Assembly: GCA_034432755.1 (NCBI GenBank)
Contig: DAOUBQ010000091.1
Location: 4,605 to 68,604 of the forward strand
DNA from: UBA5195 sp034432755
GTDB lineage: Bacteria > Chloroflexota > Anaerolineae > Anaerolineales > Villigracilaceae
DNA: 64,000 nucleotides
Reading direction: 5' to 3'
Shown: positions 1 to 8,561 of the stretch, piece by piece
Layout of the letters: every line of letters begins with the position of its first letter
How positions within the stretch are numbered: position 1 is the stretch's first letter
The notes under the pieces: model-generated
What the model was told of the DNA's origin: nothing
The model's input: only the letters and a program-made list of their open reading frames with translations
Database searches by the model: none
Position numbers and translations under genes: made by a program

Positions 1-1
1 C

Positions 2-574
2 GAGCGCGCGCCCGATGAATATGCCTCCATCCGTGATACGTTCCTGCAATTCCGCGCTGCGCGCATCGAGCGCACCGGTTCGGCGGCCAACACCATCTGG
101 GACGCCATCCCGACCCTGATGGAGCAGGAAAAACGCAACTATTACGCCCTGGCGCGCATCATGGGGACGATTTCACAGCGTTTGATTGCCGAAAACCCCA
201 ATTTATACGCCCAAAATCTCGTCCTGGGCTGGTGGTGGTTCTGGCGGGTGGGCGTCTTCTGGCTGCCACAGACGGTTGAACCTGCCGGGCTGCGCCCCTT
301 ACTGACCGGTCTCATGCTTGTTCAACGGATGGGCTTGTTTGGCTTAAACCTGCTCTTTCTGGGTGGGACGCTGGCCTTGCTGTGGCCCAAATTCCGCGCC
401 CGCTTAAACCCCCCGCTTTTTATCTGGTTCGCGGCCAGCAGCGTGTGGGTTATCTCCATTCTGCAAACTCTGGCTGAACACGGCGATAACGCCCGTTTTC
501 TGGCCCCCATGCAAACCCTGGTGGCGCTTGTGGCAGGATGGGCAATCATGAGATGGGTAATTCGTGAGGGGTGA
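2..574 (+). CDS. GT-C type membrane glycosyltransferase, C-terminal part (5' end outside window)
   Basis: The reading frame is open from base 2 with no start codon needed, so this is the C-terminal 190 or so residues of a longer protein. A soluble stretch is followed by three or four hydrophobic segments and the ending HGDNARFLAPMQTLVALVAG. That pattern, with an NxRF motif just before the last membrane helix, is common at the end of lipid-linked-sugar glycosyltransferases of the GT39/PMT and ArnT type. The stop overlaps the next start (GTGA), so the two genes are probably translated together. The family call is inferred from topology and the C-terminal motif; the catalytic N-terminus is not visible. 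Confidence 0.6.
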   Translation, partial: ERAPDEYASIRDTFLQFRAARIERTGSAANTIWDAIPTLMEQEKRNYYALARIMGTISQRLIAENPNLYAQNLVLGWWWFWRVGVFWLPQTVEPAGLRPLLTGLMLVQRMGLFGLNLLFLGGTLALLWPKFRARLNPPLFIWFAASSVWVISILQTLAEHGDNARFLAPMQTLVALVAGWAIMRWVIREG

Positions 575-1965
575 GCATGTCTCGAAGTATCTATTTTCTC
601 GTTTTAATCGCCTTCCTGCTCCGCTTTGGGTTGGGGCTGTTCGCGTATTTCGCCTTACCGCAGGTGGGATACGGCAGCAAACCCGAGCAGGCGGGTTATC
701 TGTTTCTGGATGCCTATCACCGTGATTTGCAGGCGCGGGCGCTGGCGCGCTCCGACCAACCGCTCTTGAAGGCCTTTGATGAAAAGTTTTCCTCCGACCA
801 GTATGGCGGGTTGCTGTGGCTGAGCGCCTTCGTGTATCGCTTCGTGAACGGCAGCTCATTGATGATGGTTTTCCTGGCGGCGCTGGTTGGCTCTCTGGGC
901 GGTCTGTTCGTTTACCGAGCAGGCAAACTCATTTTCGACGAAAAAACCGCCACGCTGGCCTGCTTGCTCTTTCTTTTTTACCCCGATTCCATCCTGCTCG
1001 GCGCTTCGCAAATGCGCGAGCCGTTTCTGATGACGTTGATGGCGATGGCATTTTATGGAATAGCGAATGCAGCCCAAGCAGTCAACTTGCGCCATGCCGG
1101 TTGGCTGTGGATTGCCGCTGCCCTGGCTGGGATGGTGTTGCTCTCGCCGGGCTTTGTCCTCGTCACCTTGCTTGCGCTGGCCGGGTGGGTCTTTTTGGGC
1201 GGGCAGGGACGCACTATCCCCTGGCAGGCGACAGCGATTGCGGCAGGGTTGTTCCTGGTTGCGATGGTTGCCCTCGCTGCGAGTTGGGAGTCGCTTGTGG
1301 CGGTTAGAAGCGGCGGCATGTTGGGAATCGTGGGAGATTGGGCGCGCGAAACGGCCAAATGGAACGCCGATGTGCTGAAACGCAGTTCAGGCATTGTGCA
1401 ACTCCTGTTCGAGACTCTTCCGCGTGGTCTGGCAATGCCATTCGTGGCAGTGTACGGCATTCTTCAGCCGGTGCTGCCGGCTGCGCTCATCGAACCGGGC
1501 AACCCTTTCTGGCAGGGATTGGGCATTCTGCGGGCGCTGGGATGGTATCTGTTGCTGCCTTTTGTGGCGTATGCACCCTTCTCAGCCTGGGCAATCTCCA
1601 ATGGTCAGCGGCAAAAGCAAGCCGCGTGGCTGGCGCTCCTCGTTTGGGCCTGGATTTTGATTGCAGCGCTGCGCGGCGGCGGCGACCAGTGGGACAATCC
1701 CCGCTATCGCGTTATCTTGCTGGCGTTTCTGGCAATTCTGGCGGCGCAGGCGTTTTACGCCCTCAAAACACGCTGGTTCTGGCGCATTTTGTGGGTGGAG
1801 GGCATCATCTTGCTGGTGTTCACGCATTGGTACGCCTGGCGTTACCTGAGGATTGGCGTCAATCTGGGAATCCGTAACACGTTGTTGATTGCGCTGGGCG
1901 CGTCTATCGTGCTGGTGGCCGCTGACCTGCTCTGGCAAGCGCGAAAGCGCAGGAATCAGTTATAA
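571..1965 (+). CDS. GT-C type integral membrane glycosyltransferase (PMT/ArnT-like)
   Basis: This protein of 464 residues has about ten to twelve hydrophobic segments. An N-terminal helix is followed by a long extracytoplasmic loop (residues about 25-80), and then FYPDSILLGASQMREPF, which matches the region of PMT_2 proteins where a helix enters with a conserved acidic residue. The likely role is transfer of a sugar from a polyprenyl-phosphate carrier on the outer face of the membrane; donor and acceptor cannot be read from sequence. The start is GTG at 571, overlapping the previous stop, or ATG at 577 two codons later. The TAA stop lies inside the TATAAT that probably serves gmd. Confidence 0.7.
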   Translation: MSMSRSIYFLVLIAFLLRFGLGLFAYFALPQVGYGSKPEQAGYLFLDAYHRDLQARALARSDQPLLKAFDEKFSSDQYGGLLWLSAFVYRFVNGSSLMMVFLAALVGSLGGLFVYRAGKLIFDEKTATLACLLFLFYPDSILLGASQMREPFLMTLMAMAFYGIANAAQAVNLRHAGWLWIAAALAGMVLLSPGFVLVTLLALAGWVFLGGQGRTIPWQATAIAAGLFLVAMVALAASWESLVAVRSGGMLGIVGDWARETAKWNADVLKRSSGIVQLLFETLPRGLAMPFVAVYGILQPVLPAALIEPGNPFWQGLGILRALGWYLLLPFVAYAPFSAWAISNGQRQKQAAWLALLVWAWILIAALRGGGDQWDNPRYRVILLAFLAILAAQAFYALKTRWFWRILWVEGIILLVFTHWYAWRYLRIGVNLGIRNTLLIALGASIVLVAADLLWQARKRRNQL

Positions 1966-1966
1966 T
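1961..1966 (+). promoter_or_regulatory. Putative -10 box for gmd
   Basis: TATAAT lies across the stop codon of the upstream gene and about 55 bases before the gmd start. No good -35 box is visible. gmd may therefore have its own promoter besides read-through from the upstream genes. Confidence 0.4.
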
Positions 1967-2020
1967 TCAGCCTTTGAACATTCCCGCGCTCTGTGTGGGA
2001 TAGAAACAGGAGATAAAGAC

Positions 2021-2989
2021 ATGCCCACTGCTTTAATTACCGGCATCACCGGTCAGGATGGTTCGTATCTGGCGGAATTTCTGCTCAAAAAGGGGTATAA
2101 CGTCGTTGGCATGGTGCGCCGTTCCAGCACGGTTACGTTTGAGCGGCTGAGCCACATTCAGGATGACATTACCATCGCACAAGGAGATTTGCACGACCAG
2201 TCCTCGCTGGTGGCCCTGCTGGAAGAATATCAGCCCGAAGAAGTTTACAACCTGGCGGCGCAATCTTTTGTGCCGACCTCGTGGAGTCAGCCGATTTTAA
2301 CCGGCGAAGTAACCGCCCTCGGCGTGGCGCGCTTGCTGGAAGCGATTCGGCAGGTCAACCCCAAAATCCGCTTCTACCAGGCATCTTCGAGCGAAATGTT
2401 TGGCAAGGTGATGGAAGTTCCGCAGCGCGAAAGCACGCCCTTCTACCCCCGCTCCCCTTATGGGGTTGCCAAAGTCTACGGGCATTGGATTACCATCAAT
2501 TACCGCGAGTCGTTCGATCTTTTCGCCGCTTCGGGCATTCTGTTCAACCATGAAAGCCCACGGCGCGGCATCGAGTTTGTGACGCGCAAAATCGCCTATC
2601 ACGCTGCCAAAATCAAACTCGGCCTGGCAAAGGAACTGCGCCTGGGCAACCTGGAGGCGCGCCGCGATTGGGGCTATGCGGGCGACTACGTTGAGGCGAT
2701 GTGGCTCATGCTGCAACATCACACGCCCGATCACTTCGTCATTGGCACTGGAGAAACCCATTCGGTGCGTGAATTTTGTGAACTGGCCTTTGGCTATGTT
2801 GGTCTGAATTACGAAGATTATGTGGTGCAGGACCCGCGCTACTACCGCCCTGCCGAGGTGGATTTGCTCATTTCAGACCCCACCAAGGCTTATCAAGAGC
2901 TGGGCTGGAAACCCAAAGTCTCGTTCAAAGAACTGGTTGAGATGATGGTGGAATCTGATTTGCGGCTGATGAAATATACAAAATCGTAG
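2021..2989 (+). CDS. gmd: GDP-mannose 4,6-dehydratase
   Basis: This cytoplasmic NADP-dependent enzyme of the extended SDR family converts GDP-mannose to GDP-4-keto-6-deoxymannose, the precursor of GDP-fucose, GDP-rhamnose and related sugars. The 322 residues show the dinucleotide motif GITGQDG (residues 8-14), the catalytic YGVAK (Tyr147, Lys151), FNHESPRRG and LGNLEARRDWG, all typical of Gmd. The ATG at 2021 is chosen because it follows AGGAGATAAAGAC and gives the canonical N-terminus; an in-frame upstream extension to 1889 is not expected to be translated. No fcl or rmd reductase is visible nearby, so the final deoxysugar is unknown. It sits among membrane glycosyltransferases and suggests they use a deoxyhexose. 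Confidence 0.95.
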   Translation: MPTALITGITGQDGSYLAEFLLKKGYNVVGMVRRSSTVTFERLSHIQDDITIAQGDLHDQSSLVALLEEYQPEEVYNLAAQSFVPTSWSQPILTGEVTALGVARLLEAIRQVNPKIRFYQASSSEMFGKVMEVPQRESTPFYPRSPYGVAKVYGHWITINYRESFDLFAASGILFNHESPRRGIEFVTRKIAYHAAKIKLGLAKELRLGNLEARRDWGYAGDYVEAMWLMLQHHTPDHFVIGTGETHSVREFCELAFGYVGLNYEDYVVQDPRYYRPAEVDLLISDPTKAYQELGWKPKVSFKELVEMMVESDLRLMKYTKS

Positions 2990-3023
2990 TGCAAGAAACT
3001 GCCTCGCGTTACATTTCTCTCCC

Positions 3024-4901
3024 ATGTCCCGCCTGACAGCCTTTTTCCGCATGCGTCCCTTTCTGGCAGATTACCTGTCTCTGGCTGGTGTTTTTGTCTA
3101 TGCGGGGGTCATCTGGCATTTTGCCCATGTCCAGTTTTCAGTGGTGGATGAGGGGCTGTACCTGTATAAGGGCTGGCTGCTGGCTTCGGGCGCGTACTTC
3201 CCCTTTCAAGACAACGGCTTGTGGATGAACCAAATGCCGCTCTCGTACCTGATACCGGGCGGCGTGCAGGTTTGGCTTGGCCCTGGCCTGGCAACCGGGC
3301 GAATGTTTTCGTTCGCGCTGGGCGTCCTCTCTATCCTCGGCTGGTGGCTCACAGCGCGGCGGCTGGGCGGACGCTGGGCGGCGTTGGCAGTGGTGTGGGC
3401 CATGGCGCTCAACCCGGCGGCGGCGCGCATGTCGGCGTTGGCGGCTTCGCAGGGATTGGTGGCAGCCCTTTTGGCCTGGACGATGTTTTTTTCGCTTGGC
3501 AGCGACCGCAAGGGGTGGCAGTTGTTCTTGGGCGGGCTGCTGGCGGGCGTGACGGTGATGGTGCGGATTAATCTGCTCCTGCTGCTGCCGCTGCTGGGGC
3601 TGTATGTGTTATTGAGCAAGCCAGCCTTGCGCTGGGGTGGGTTCTTCTTTTTGCTGGTCGGAATGCTCATCTCTTTTGGCGGCACGCACGCCCTCTATTG
3701 GCCGAATATCCTCCGGTTATGGGCCCGATGGCTGCCCCTGCCCTTCCTGGCTGAATTTTTTGCCCCGCCTAATCTCCCGGTCTGGAAACCAGGCACGGCG
3801 CTGGGACTGAAGGTTGCCAGTTTCTTCCTGGCCTTTCGCGCCCATTTCGCGGCGCTGGTGGGCAGCCTGGCAGCACTCGTCTTTTGGCCGGAACGGGGAA
3901 AGATGAAAGAAGAGAAGGCCGCCATCTTTTTGCTCCTCTTTTTTCTCTCCTCCTTTGTTTTGCACGCCTGGGCGGCGTTGGGAAATGAATATTGCATTTT
4001 CTGTTTTCAAACCTACACCACCTTCTACGCCGGAATTGGCTTGCTGCTGGCCGCCGTGACCTTGCCCCGCTGGAACTGGAATCTGCCCCTGTGGCGTAAA
4101 CTGGCGGGCGGATTGACCCTGCTGGCGCTGTTGGGCGGCATGGCCTATTCGGCAGAGGGGCTGGTGCGCGACTCGCTGCCGGAGAATTTCTATAAACGCT
4201 TGCTGGCCCTGCCTCTGCCGGGCTTTAACGGGGCGCAAGCCTGGCAAGTGTTTGCCAATAAATTCGGGTTGGAATACGCACAAATTGCAGACGCCACGCA
4301 GGCATATTTCCCGGTAGCGGTTGCAGTGACGTTCGGGCTGGTGATTTTCATAGCGGTGAAATTATTTTTTCTCCGCCCCTCACCCCTCACCCCTCTCCCG
4401 ACGGGAGAGGGGCTGGGGGTGAGGGGATTCAGCGCGGGGTTTGTGGTTTTCATCCTGCTCGGAACGCTGTTTGCGCCCTCGCCCTTCATCGCAGGCGAAT
4501 ACAAAGCCTATGATTGCCCTTCCGATGTCCTGCCTTCCTACGAAGCGGCGGGCGCGGGGTTGATGAAGGTTGTGCCGCCGGGGTCGAAGGTCTACTGGGC
4601 CGGGTATTCGCCTGCCACACTGTTATACTTGCCGGGCATTCAAATTTTGCCCGGGCAACTGCACGGCGTTTATTCCTTCCGCATTTCGGAGGACGACGCG
4701 GCCATCCGACGCTATGGCTGGTGGAATCAGTCGCTGGCTGATGGGTGGCTGGCGCAGGCCGATTTCGTGCTGATGGAGCAGCGTGACCTGGAGCGCGAGA
4801 GCCTGACGGCCGAGCAGTTGACCGGTTTTGAGTTGGTTTTGCAAACCGCGCCGCAGTCGTGCCGCCCCGGTTCGGCGGTGTTGGTGTATCGGAGAAAATA
4901 A
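3024..4901 (+). CDS. GT-C type membrane glycosyltransferase (PMT/GT39-like)
   Basis: The protein has 625 residues and about twelve predicted membrane helices. Just after the first helix come VVDEGLYLYKGW and a loop rich in aromatics, matching the Asp/Glu position of GT39/GT83-type enzymes. A soluble C-terminal domain of about 120 residues (YDCPSDVLPSYEAA onward) follows the last helix. The likely role is sugar transfer from a polyprenyl-phosphate donor at the outer face. Codons 452-468 are a palindromic repeat (4376-4426) that adds a Pro/Gly-rich peptide next to a helix without breaking the frame. The stop overlaps the next start (TAATG), so coupling with the GT2 gene is likely. Confidence 0.7.
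   Translation: MSRLTAFFRMRPFLADYLSLAGVFVYAGVIWHFAHVQFSVVDEGLYLYKGWLLASGAYFPFQDNGLWMNQMPLSYLIPGGVQVWLGPGLATGRMFSFALGVLSILGWWLTARRLGGRWAALAVVWAMALNPAAARMSALAASQGLVAALLAWTMFFSLGSDRKGWQLFLGGLLAGVTVMVRINLLLLLPLLGLYVLLSKPALRWGGFFFLLVGMLISFGGTHALYWPNILRLWARWLPLPFLAEFFAPPNLPVWKPGTALGLKVASFFLAFRAHFAALVGSLAALVFWPERGKMKEEKAAIFLLLFFLSSFVLHAWAALGNEYCIFCFQTYTTFYAGIGLLLAAVTLPRWNWNLPLWRKLAGGLTLLALLGGMAYSAEGLVRDSLPENFYKRLLALPLPGFNGAQAWQVFANKFGLEYAQIADATQAYFPVAVAVTFGLVIFIAVKLFFLRPSPLTPLPTGEGLGVRGFSAGFVVFILLGTLFAPSPFIAGEYKAYDCPSDVLPSYEAAGAGLMKVVPPGSKVYWAGYSPATLLYLPGIQILPGQLHGVYSFRISEDDAAIRRYGWWNQSLADGWLAQADFVLMEQRDLERESLTAEQLTGFELVLQTAPQSCRPGSAVLVYRRK
4376..4426. repeat. CCCTCACC/GGTGAGGG palindromic element, copy in a coding frame
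   Basis: The 51 bases start CCCCTCACCCCTCACCCC, have the core CTCTCCCGACGGGAGAG, and end GGGGGTGAGGGG. It is an imperfect inverted repeat. Its length is a multiple of three and it encodes PLTPLPTGEGLGVRG within the 3024-4901 protein. Related copies lie at 13714, 32106 and 38736. Confidence 0.85.
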
Positions 4902-5896
4902 TGGATGTATCAATTGTGATTCCGGTGTACAACGAAGAAGAGAGTTTGCCACACCTGCACGCGGCCCTTTGCGCCGCGTTGGCCGAAATGCCCCGCTCGT
5001 GGGAGGTGATTTACGTCAACGACGGAAGCCGCGACCGCTCGATGGATGTGCTGGAGCGGCTGGCCGCCGAAGACCCCGGCCACGTTTGCGTGGTGGAATT
5101 CCGCCGCAACTTTGGGCAGACGGCCGCCATCGCCGCCGGCATTGACCACGCGCACGGCGAGGTGATTGTGTTTCTCGATGCCGACTTGCAAAACGACCCG
5201 GCGGACCTCCCGGCGGTGCTGGCAAAACTGGACGAGGGCTACGATGTGGTCAGCGGCTGGCGCAAAGATCGCGCCGATAACGCCCTGACGCGCAACCTGC
5301 CCTCTCACCTGGCAAACTGGCTGATTTCTAACGTCACCGGCGTTCACCTGCACGATTACGGCTGCACCCTTAAGGCCTATCGCCGCGAGGTGATTACCGG
5401 CTTTCGGTTATACGGCGAAATGCACCGCTTCATCCCGGTCTATGCCAATGCGGTCGGCGCGAAAATCTACGAAATGCCCGTGCGCCACCATGCCCGCAAG
5501 TTTGGCAAGAGCAAATACGGCCTGGAACGCACCCTCAAGGTCATCCTCGACCTGATTGCGGTGCAATTTCTGACGCGCTATTCGGCCAAGCCGATTTATC
5601 TATTTGGCGGCGGCGGATTTCTGATGGGCGCGTTTGGCTTTTTGGGCATGATTTTTTTGCTCATCCGCAAACTCCTGTTCGAGGTGGATATTTTAACCTC
5701 GCCCATCTTCACGCTCTCGGTCATGCTGGCCCTGGTAGGATTCCAAACCATCCTGCTCGGTCTGATTGCCGAGTTACTCGTCCGCACTTACCACGAATCC
5801 CAGCAAAAGGCGACCTATACGGTAAAGAAGGTGATTTGGGGCGGGGGAAGCAGAAGCGTAGAGGTAGACAGGGAAAAAAGGAAACAGGAGAACTGA
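4901..5896 (+). CDS. GT2 polyprenyl-phosphate glycosyltransferase, GtrB/DPM1-like
   Basis: This enzyme is expected to move mannose or glucose from a nucleotide sugar to undecaprenyl phosphate on the cytoplasmic face, making the donor used by GT-C enzymes. The 331 residues open with VSIVIPVYNEEESLP. VIFLDADLQNDP carries the metal-binding Asp residues, and GYDVVSGWRKDR follows. Two C-terminal helices (about residues 230-255 and 265-295) match GtrB and ArnC. The ATG at 4901 overlaps the previous stop; a start 14 codons upstream would add a peptide unlike the family. The last 15 or so codons run into A/G-rich repeat-like DNA, giving a charged tail (VEVDREKRKQEN) probably added by repeat growth. 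Confidence 0.88.
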   Translation: MDVSIVIPVYNEEESLPHLHAALCAALAEMPRSWEVIYVNDGSRDRSMDVLERLAAEDPGHVCVVEFRRNFGQTAAIAAGIDHAHGEVIVFLDADLQNDPADLPAVLAKLDEGYDVVSGWRKDRADNALTRNLPSHLANWLISNVTGVHLHDYGCTLKAYRREVITGFRLYGEMHRFIPVYANAVGAKIYEMPVRHHARKFGKSKYGLERTLKVILDLIAVQFLTRYSAKPIYLFGGGGFLMGAFGFLGMIFLLIRKLLFEVDILTSPIFTLSVMLALVGFQTILLGLIAELLVRTYHESQQKATYTVKKVIWGGGSRSVEVDREKRKQEN

Positions 5897-5928
5897 CAAA
5901 CCGGCCTCCCCTGGAGACGAAAAGACGC

Positions 5929-7033
5929 ATGGAACTCCCCTTAAATCAAATTCTTGAAGGCGATTGTGTCGAAAACCTTAAATCCCTGCCCGAAAAATCC
6001 ATTGATTTGATTTTCGCCGACCCGCCTTATTATTTGCAGCTACGCAACGAGTTGCACCGCCCCAACATGACCCGCGTGAACGCGGTGGATGATGATTGGG
6101 ACAAGTTCGAGTCTATGCAAGCCTATGATGAATTCACCCGTCAGTGGCTGGCAGCCTGCAAGCGGGTGCTGAAACCGACCGGCGCGATTTGGGTGATTGG
6201 CTCGTATCACAACATTTTTCGGGTGGGGGTCCATCATGCCGGATTTGGGGTTTTGGATACTCAACGACGTGATTTGGGTCAAGACCAACCCTATGCCCAA
6301 TTTTCGCGGGGTGCGCTTAGCGAACGCCCACGAAACGCTGATTTGGGCCAGCACCGGCAGAGGCGCGAAATACACGTTCAACCACCACGCCATGAAAGGC
6401 CTGAACGACGAAAAACAAATGCGCTCCGACTGGTGGCTGCTCTCGCTGGCAACCGGCGCGGAACGGGCGAAAGATGAAAACGGCGCAAAAGCCCACACCA
6501 CCCAAAAGCCTGAAGCCCTGCTTTATCGCGTCATTTTGTCCTCCAGCAACCCCGGCGATGTCGTCCTCGACCCGTTTTTCGGCACCGGCACGACCGGCGC
6601 GGTTGCCAAACGTCTGCACCGCAACTGGATTGGGCTGGAGCGCGAGAAAAAATACATCAAGATTGCCCAAAAGCGGATAGACGCCATCCAGCCTGCAGCG
6701 TTCGACCCGGCTGTATTCGAAGTCAGGAGCAAAGCCAGAATCGCCCCGCGGGTAGAGTTTTCGACATTGCTCGAAAGCGGCTACTTGCAGCCCGGTCAGA
6801 CTTTGTTTTTCGGCAAAGATAAATCGAGAGTTGCCGTCATCAAACCAGATGGCCGCATCCAAACACCGGACGGCTTCGAGGGCAGCATTCACCAGGCCGG
6901 ACGCCATTACATGAACAACGCCCCCTGTAACGGCTGGGAGCATTGGCACATCCAGGAAAACGGCCTGTTCCGCTGCCTGGGTGAGTTGCGGGAAAGGTAT
7001 CGGACGGAGGCAGGGTTACATGGAAGCAAGTAG
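5929..7033 (+). pseudogene. Adenine-N6 DNA methyltransferase, HinfI/CcrM type with RAMA domain, frameshifted
   Basis: The N-terminal half carries motif IV DPPYY (residues 31-35); the C-terminal half has TQKPEALL, motif I FFGTGTTGAVA and a C-terminal RAMA domain (RVEFSTLLESGYLQPGQTLF onward). This order matches beta-class enzymes such as M.HinfI and CcrM, which methylate adenine in GANTC; the specificity here is inferred. The frame breaks in a run of five G at about 6227-6231. Reading HNIFRVG then SIMPDLGFWILNDV requires dropping one G. This could be a true inactivating mutation, a slippery on/off site or an assembly error. Its position beside a degraded restriction endonuclease favours decay. 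ATG at 5929 is the first codon of the conserved N-terminus. Confidence 0.85.
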
Positions 7034-7073
7034 CCAAGTAGATAGAGAAACGCAAAAGCAGGGAAGCGGGTAG
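7026..7073. repeat. Tandem 8-bp repeat array
   Basis: Six degenerate octamers follow each other: GCAAGTAG, CCAAGTAG, ATAGAGAA, ACGCAAAA, GCAGGGAA, GCGGGTAG. The first contains the stop codon of the methyltransferase. A similar AAACGCAAAG...GAAGCGGGTAGA stretch recurs at 7610-7636, so related repeats bracket the endonuclease remnants. Confidence 0.6.
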
Positions 7074-7131
7074 ATCCCCTGCGATTTGGTAGAATGCAAA
7101 CCTGTAATGAAAAACCGGTATAATCTTTCGC

Positions 7132-7233
7132 GTGGCGACACAACTCCTGGCTGAAGTTTTTGGATTGCGCGCCCAACCGGCGGGGCCGCAAGTCGGGTTG
7201 ACCCGGCTTCGTAAGAATAGCGCGGTGCTTTAG
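7132..7233 (+). pseudogene. Remnant 5' end of a restriction endonuclease gene, first copy
   Basis: A GTG-started frame reads VATQLLAEVFGLRAQP and stops after 33 codons. The TATAAT box seven bases upstream, the spacing and QxLAEVFG match the start of the ORF at 7376, so the two are degenerate copies of one gene start. No further homology to the family is visible downstream, and the next 140 bases hold no gene I can recognise. Confidence 0.5.
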
Positions 7234-7375
7234 CGCAGCGCGGTCTCCGGGCGGGAAAATACCCATCCAACGGCGGATTTTTCCAGCCCGGCGCGCCTTA
7301 CCCGTAGAACGCCCCGTTGAAATGAGCCAGATTCACCTGCCAGGCCACCGATAAAAAGTGGGTATAATCCTTCCT

Positions 7376-7669
7376 ATGGCAAACCAACCCCTTGCTGAAG
7401 TCTTTGGATTTCCAATTGACAATCTTTCATCTTCCAGAAAGCGACTCGCTCCACAACTCATTTACAAGGGTGCAATTCTCAATTCGTGGAACAAGAAAAT
7501 CGCGGTTGCGTTGCATAGCAATTTTTATCAAACCCTGCCCAGGTTGCCCGAAACGACCCCGGAAGCATTTAAAATCGATTCATGCGTGAATCCATTACAA
7601 GAGATGATGAAACGCAAAGAACGCGAAGCGGGTAGAACTGAATACTGCTCACTGCTCACTGATGACTGA
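7376..7669 (+). pseudogene. Internally deleted type II restriction endonuclease (NotI-like family), second copy
   Basis: The frame encodes 97 residues, starting MANQPLAEVFGFPIDNLS. From memory of the family, this resembles the start of NotI-like endonucleases. Those normally run to about 300 residues and continue with a Cys-containing segment that is missing here. Instead the frame jumps to KRLAPQLIYKGAIL and FYQTLPRLPETTPE, which look like the C-terminal half. The tail then degenerates into repeat DNA. It sits next to the broken methyltransferase, as expected for a dead restriction-modification pair. TATAAT at 7363-7368 is only seven bases before the ATG. The family assignment comes from recalled motifs, not from an alignment. 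Confidence 0.5.
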
Positions 7670-7678
7670 AAACTGGCT
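7637..7678. repeat. Tandem 7-bp (ACTGNNN) array supplying stop and start codons
   Basis: Six heptamers occur in register: ACTGAAT, ACTGCTC, ACTGCTC, ACTGATG, ACTGAAA, ACTGGCT. The stop of the endonuclease remnant and the ATG of the next gene both lie inside the array. Confidence 0.85.
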
Positions 7679-8561
7679 AAAAAAAAACCGCAAAACCCTC
7701 CTCCGCACCGCCGGCTCGCTGCTCTCGGCGCTCCTCCTGGCCTTCCTGCTCGCCCGCAACGGCAGCGAAGTGCTGGCTGCCCTGCGCCAGGTCTCCCCGC
7801 TCGACCTGCTGGCCGCCTTTGGGCTGATTCTGGCCTCGCGTCTGTTTGTCACCCTGCGCTGGTACACCCTGCTGCGCTCCGGCGGCGTGCCGATTTCCCT
7901 CAAAAACACCATCTCCCTGACCTTCACCGGCCTGTTTGCCTCCAACTTCCTGCCCACCACCATTGGCGGTGACGTGGTGCGGCTGGCCGGGGCCATACAA
8001 AGGGGCTACGACCGCGCCGTCTGCCTGGCCTCCATTGCCGCCGACCGGCTGGTGAACATGGCGGGCATGTCGCTGGCCGCCCCGCTCGGCCTCTACCAAG
8101 TTTGGCTGTCCGCCCCGCTCACCGCCTCTGCCGCAGCCGCGCCCAATTTGTGGCAAAAAGGCTGGGGCTTCATCCGCCGCACGCTGCAATCGCTCACTCT
8201 CTGGCTCAAAAAGCCGGGCTACCTGCTGCTCGCGCTGCTCTTGGCCCTGGCGCACATGCTTTGTTCGTTTTCGGCCAACTACGTCCTCATTCACGCCCTC
8301 GGCGCCGAACTGGCCCCCTGGCGGGTGATAGGCATTTACAGCCTGGCCTACTTCATCGGCCTCATTCCCATCTCCATTAATGGCTACGGCTGGCAAGAGT
8401 TGACCAACTCGGCCCTGCTTGCGGCGTTGGGCGGCATAGACCCCTCACTTGGCGCCACCGTCGCCATCTTTCACCGTCTTCTGATGATGATGGCCAGCCT
8501 GCCGGGCGCATTCACCCTGCCGGGTGTGCTGGCCCAACTTCCCAACGATGAACAGCCCTAA
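7662..8561 (+). CDS. UPF0104 / lysylphosphatidylglycerol synthase TM-domain family protein
   Basis: The protein has 299 residues and about eight membrane helices. The family signature is visible: SRLFVTLRWYTLL, FTGLFASNFLPTTIGGDVVRL (around residues 85-108) and ADRLVNMAGM, with a C-terminal GYGWQELT. PF03706 proteins include flippase-like partners of lipid and glycan synthesis such as AglD-type proteins; the substrate is unknown here. Its place among GT2 and GT-C genes fits lipid-linked glycan handling. The ATG at 7662 lies inside the ACTGNNN array, so the first codons come from repeat DNA. A close paralogue lies at 10715-11599. The last 14 bases overlap the next gene. Confidence 0.8.
   Translation: MTENWLKKNRKTLLRTAGSLLSALLLAFLLARNGSEVLAALRQVSPLDLLAAFGLILASRLFVTLRWYTLLRSGGVPISLKNTISLTFTGLFASNFLPTTIGGDVVRLAGAIQRGYDRAVCLASIAADRLVNMAGMSLAAPLGLYQVWLSAPLTASAAAAPNLWQKGWGFIRRTLQSLTLWLKKPGYLLLALLLALAHMLCSFSANYVLIHALGAELAPWRVIGIYSLAYFIGLIPISINGYGWQELTNSALLAALGGIDPSLGATVAIFHRLLMMMASLPGAFTLPGVLAQLPNDEQP

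Noticed and set aside
4376..4426. GC-rich palindrome considered as a terminator
   Set aside because: It lies within an open frame, lacks a T run, and has relatives elsewhere in coding sequence.
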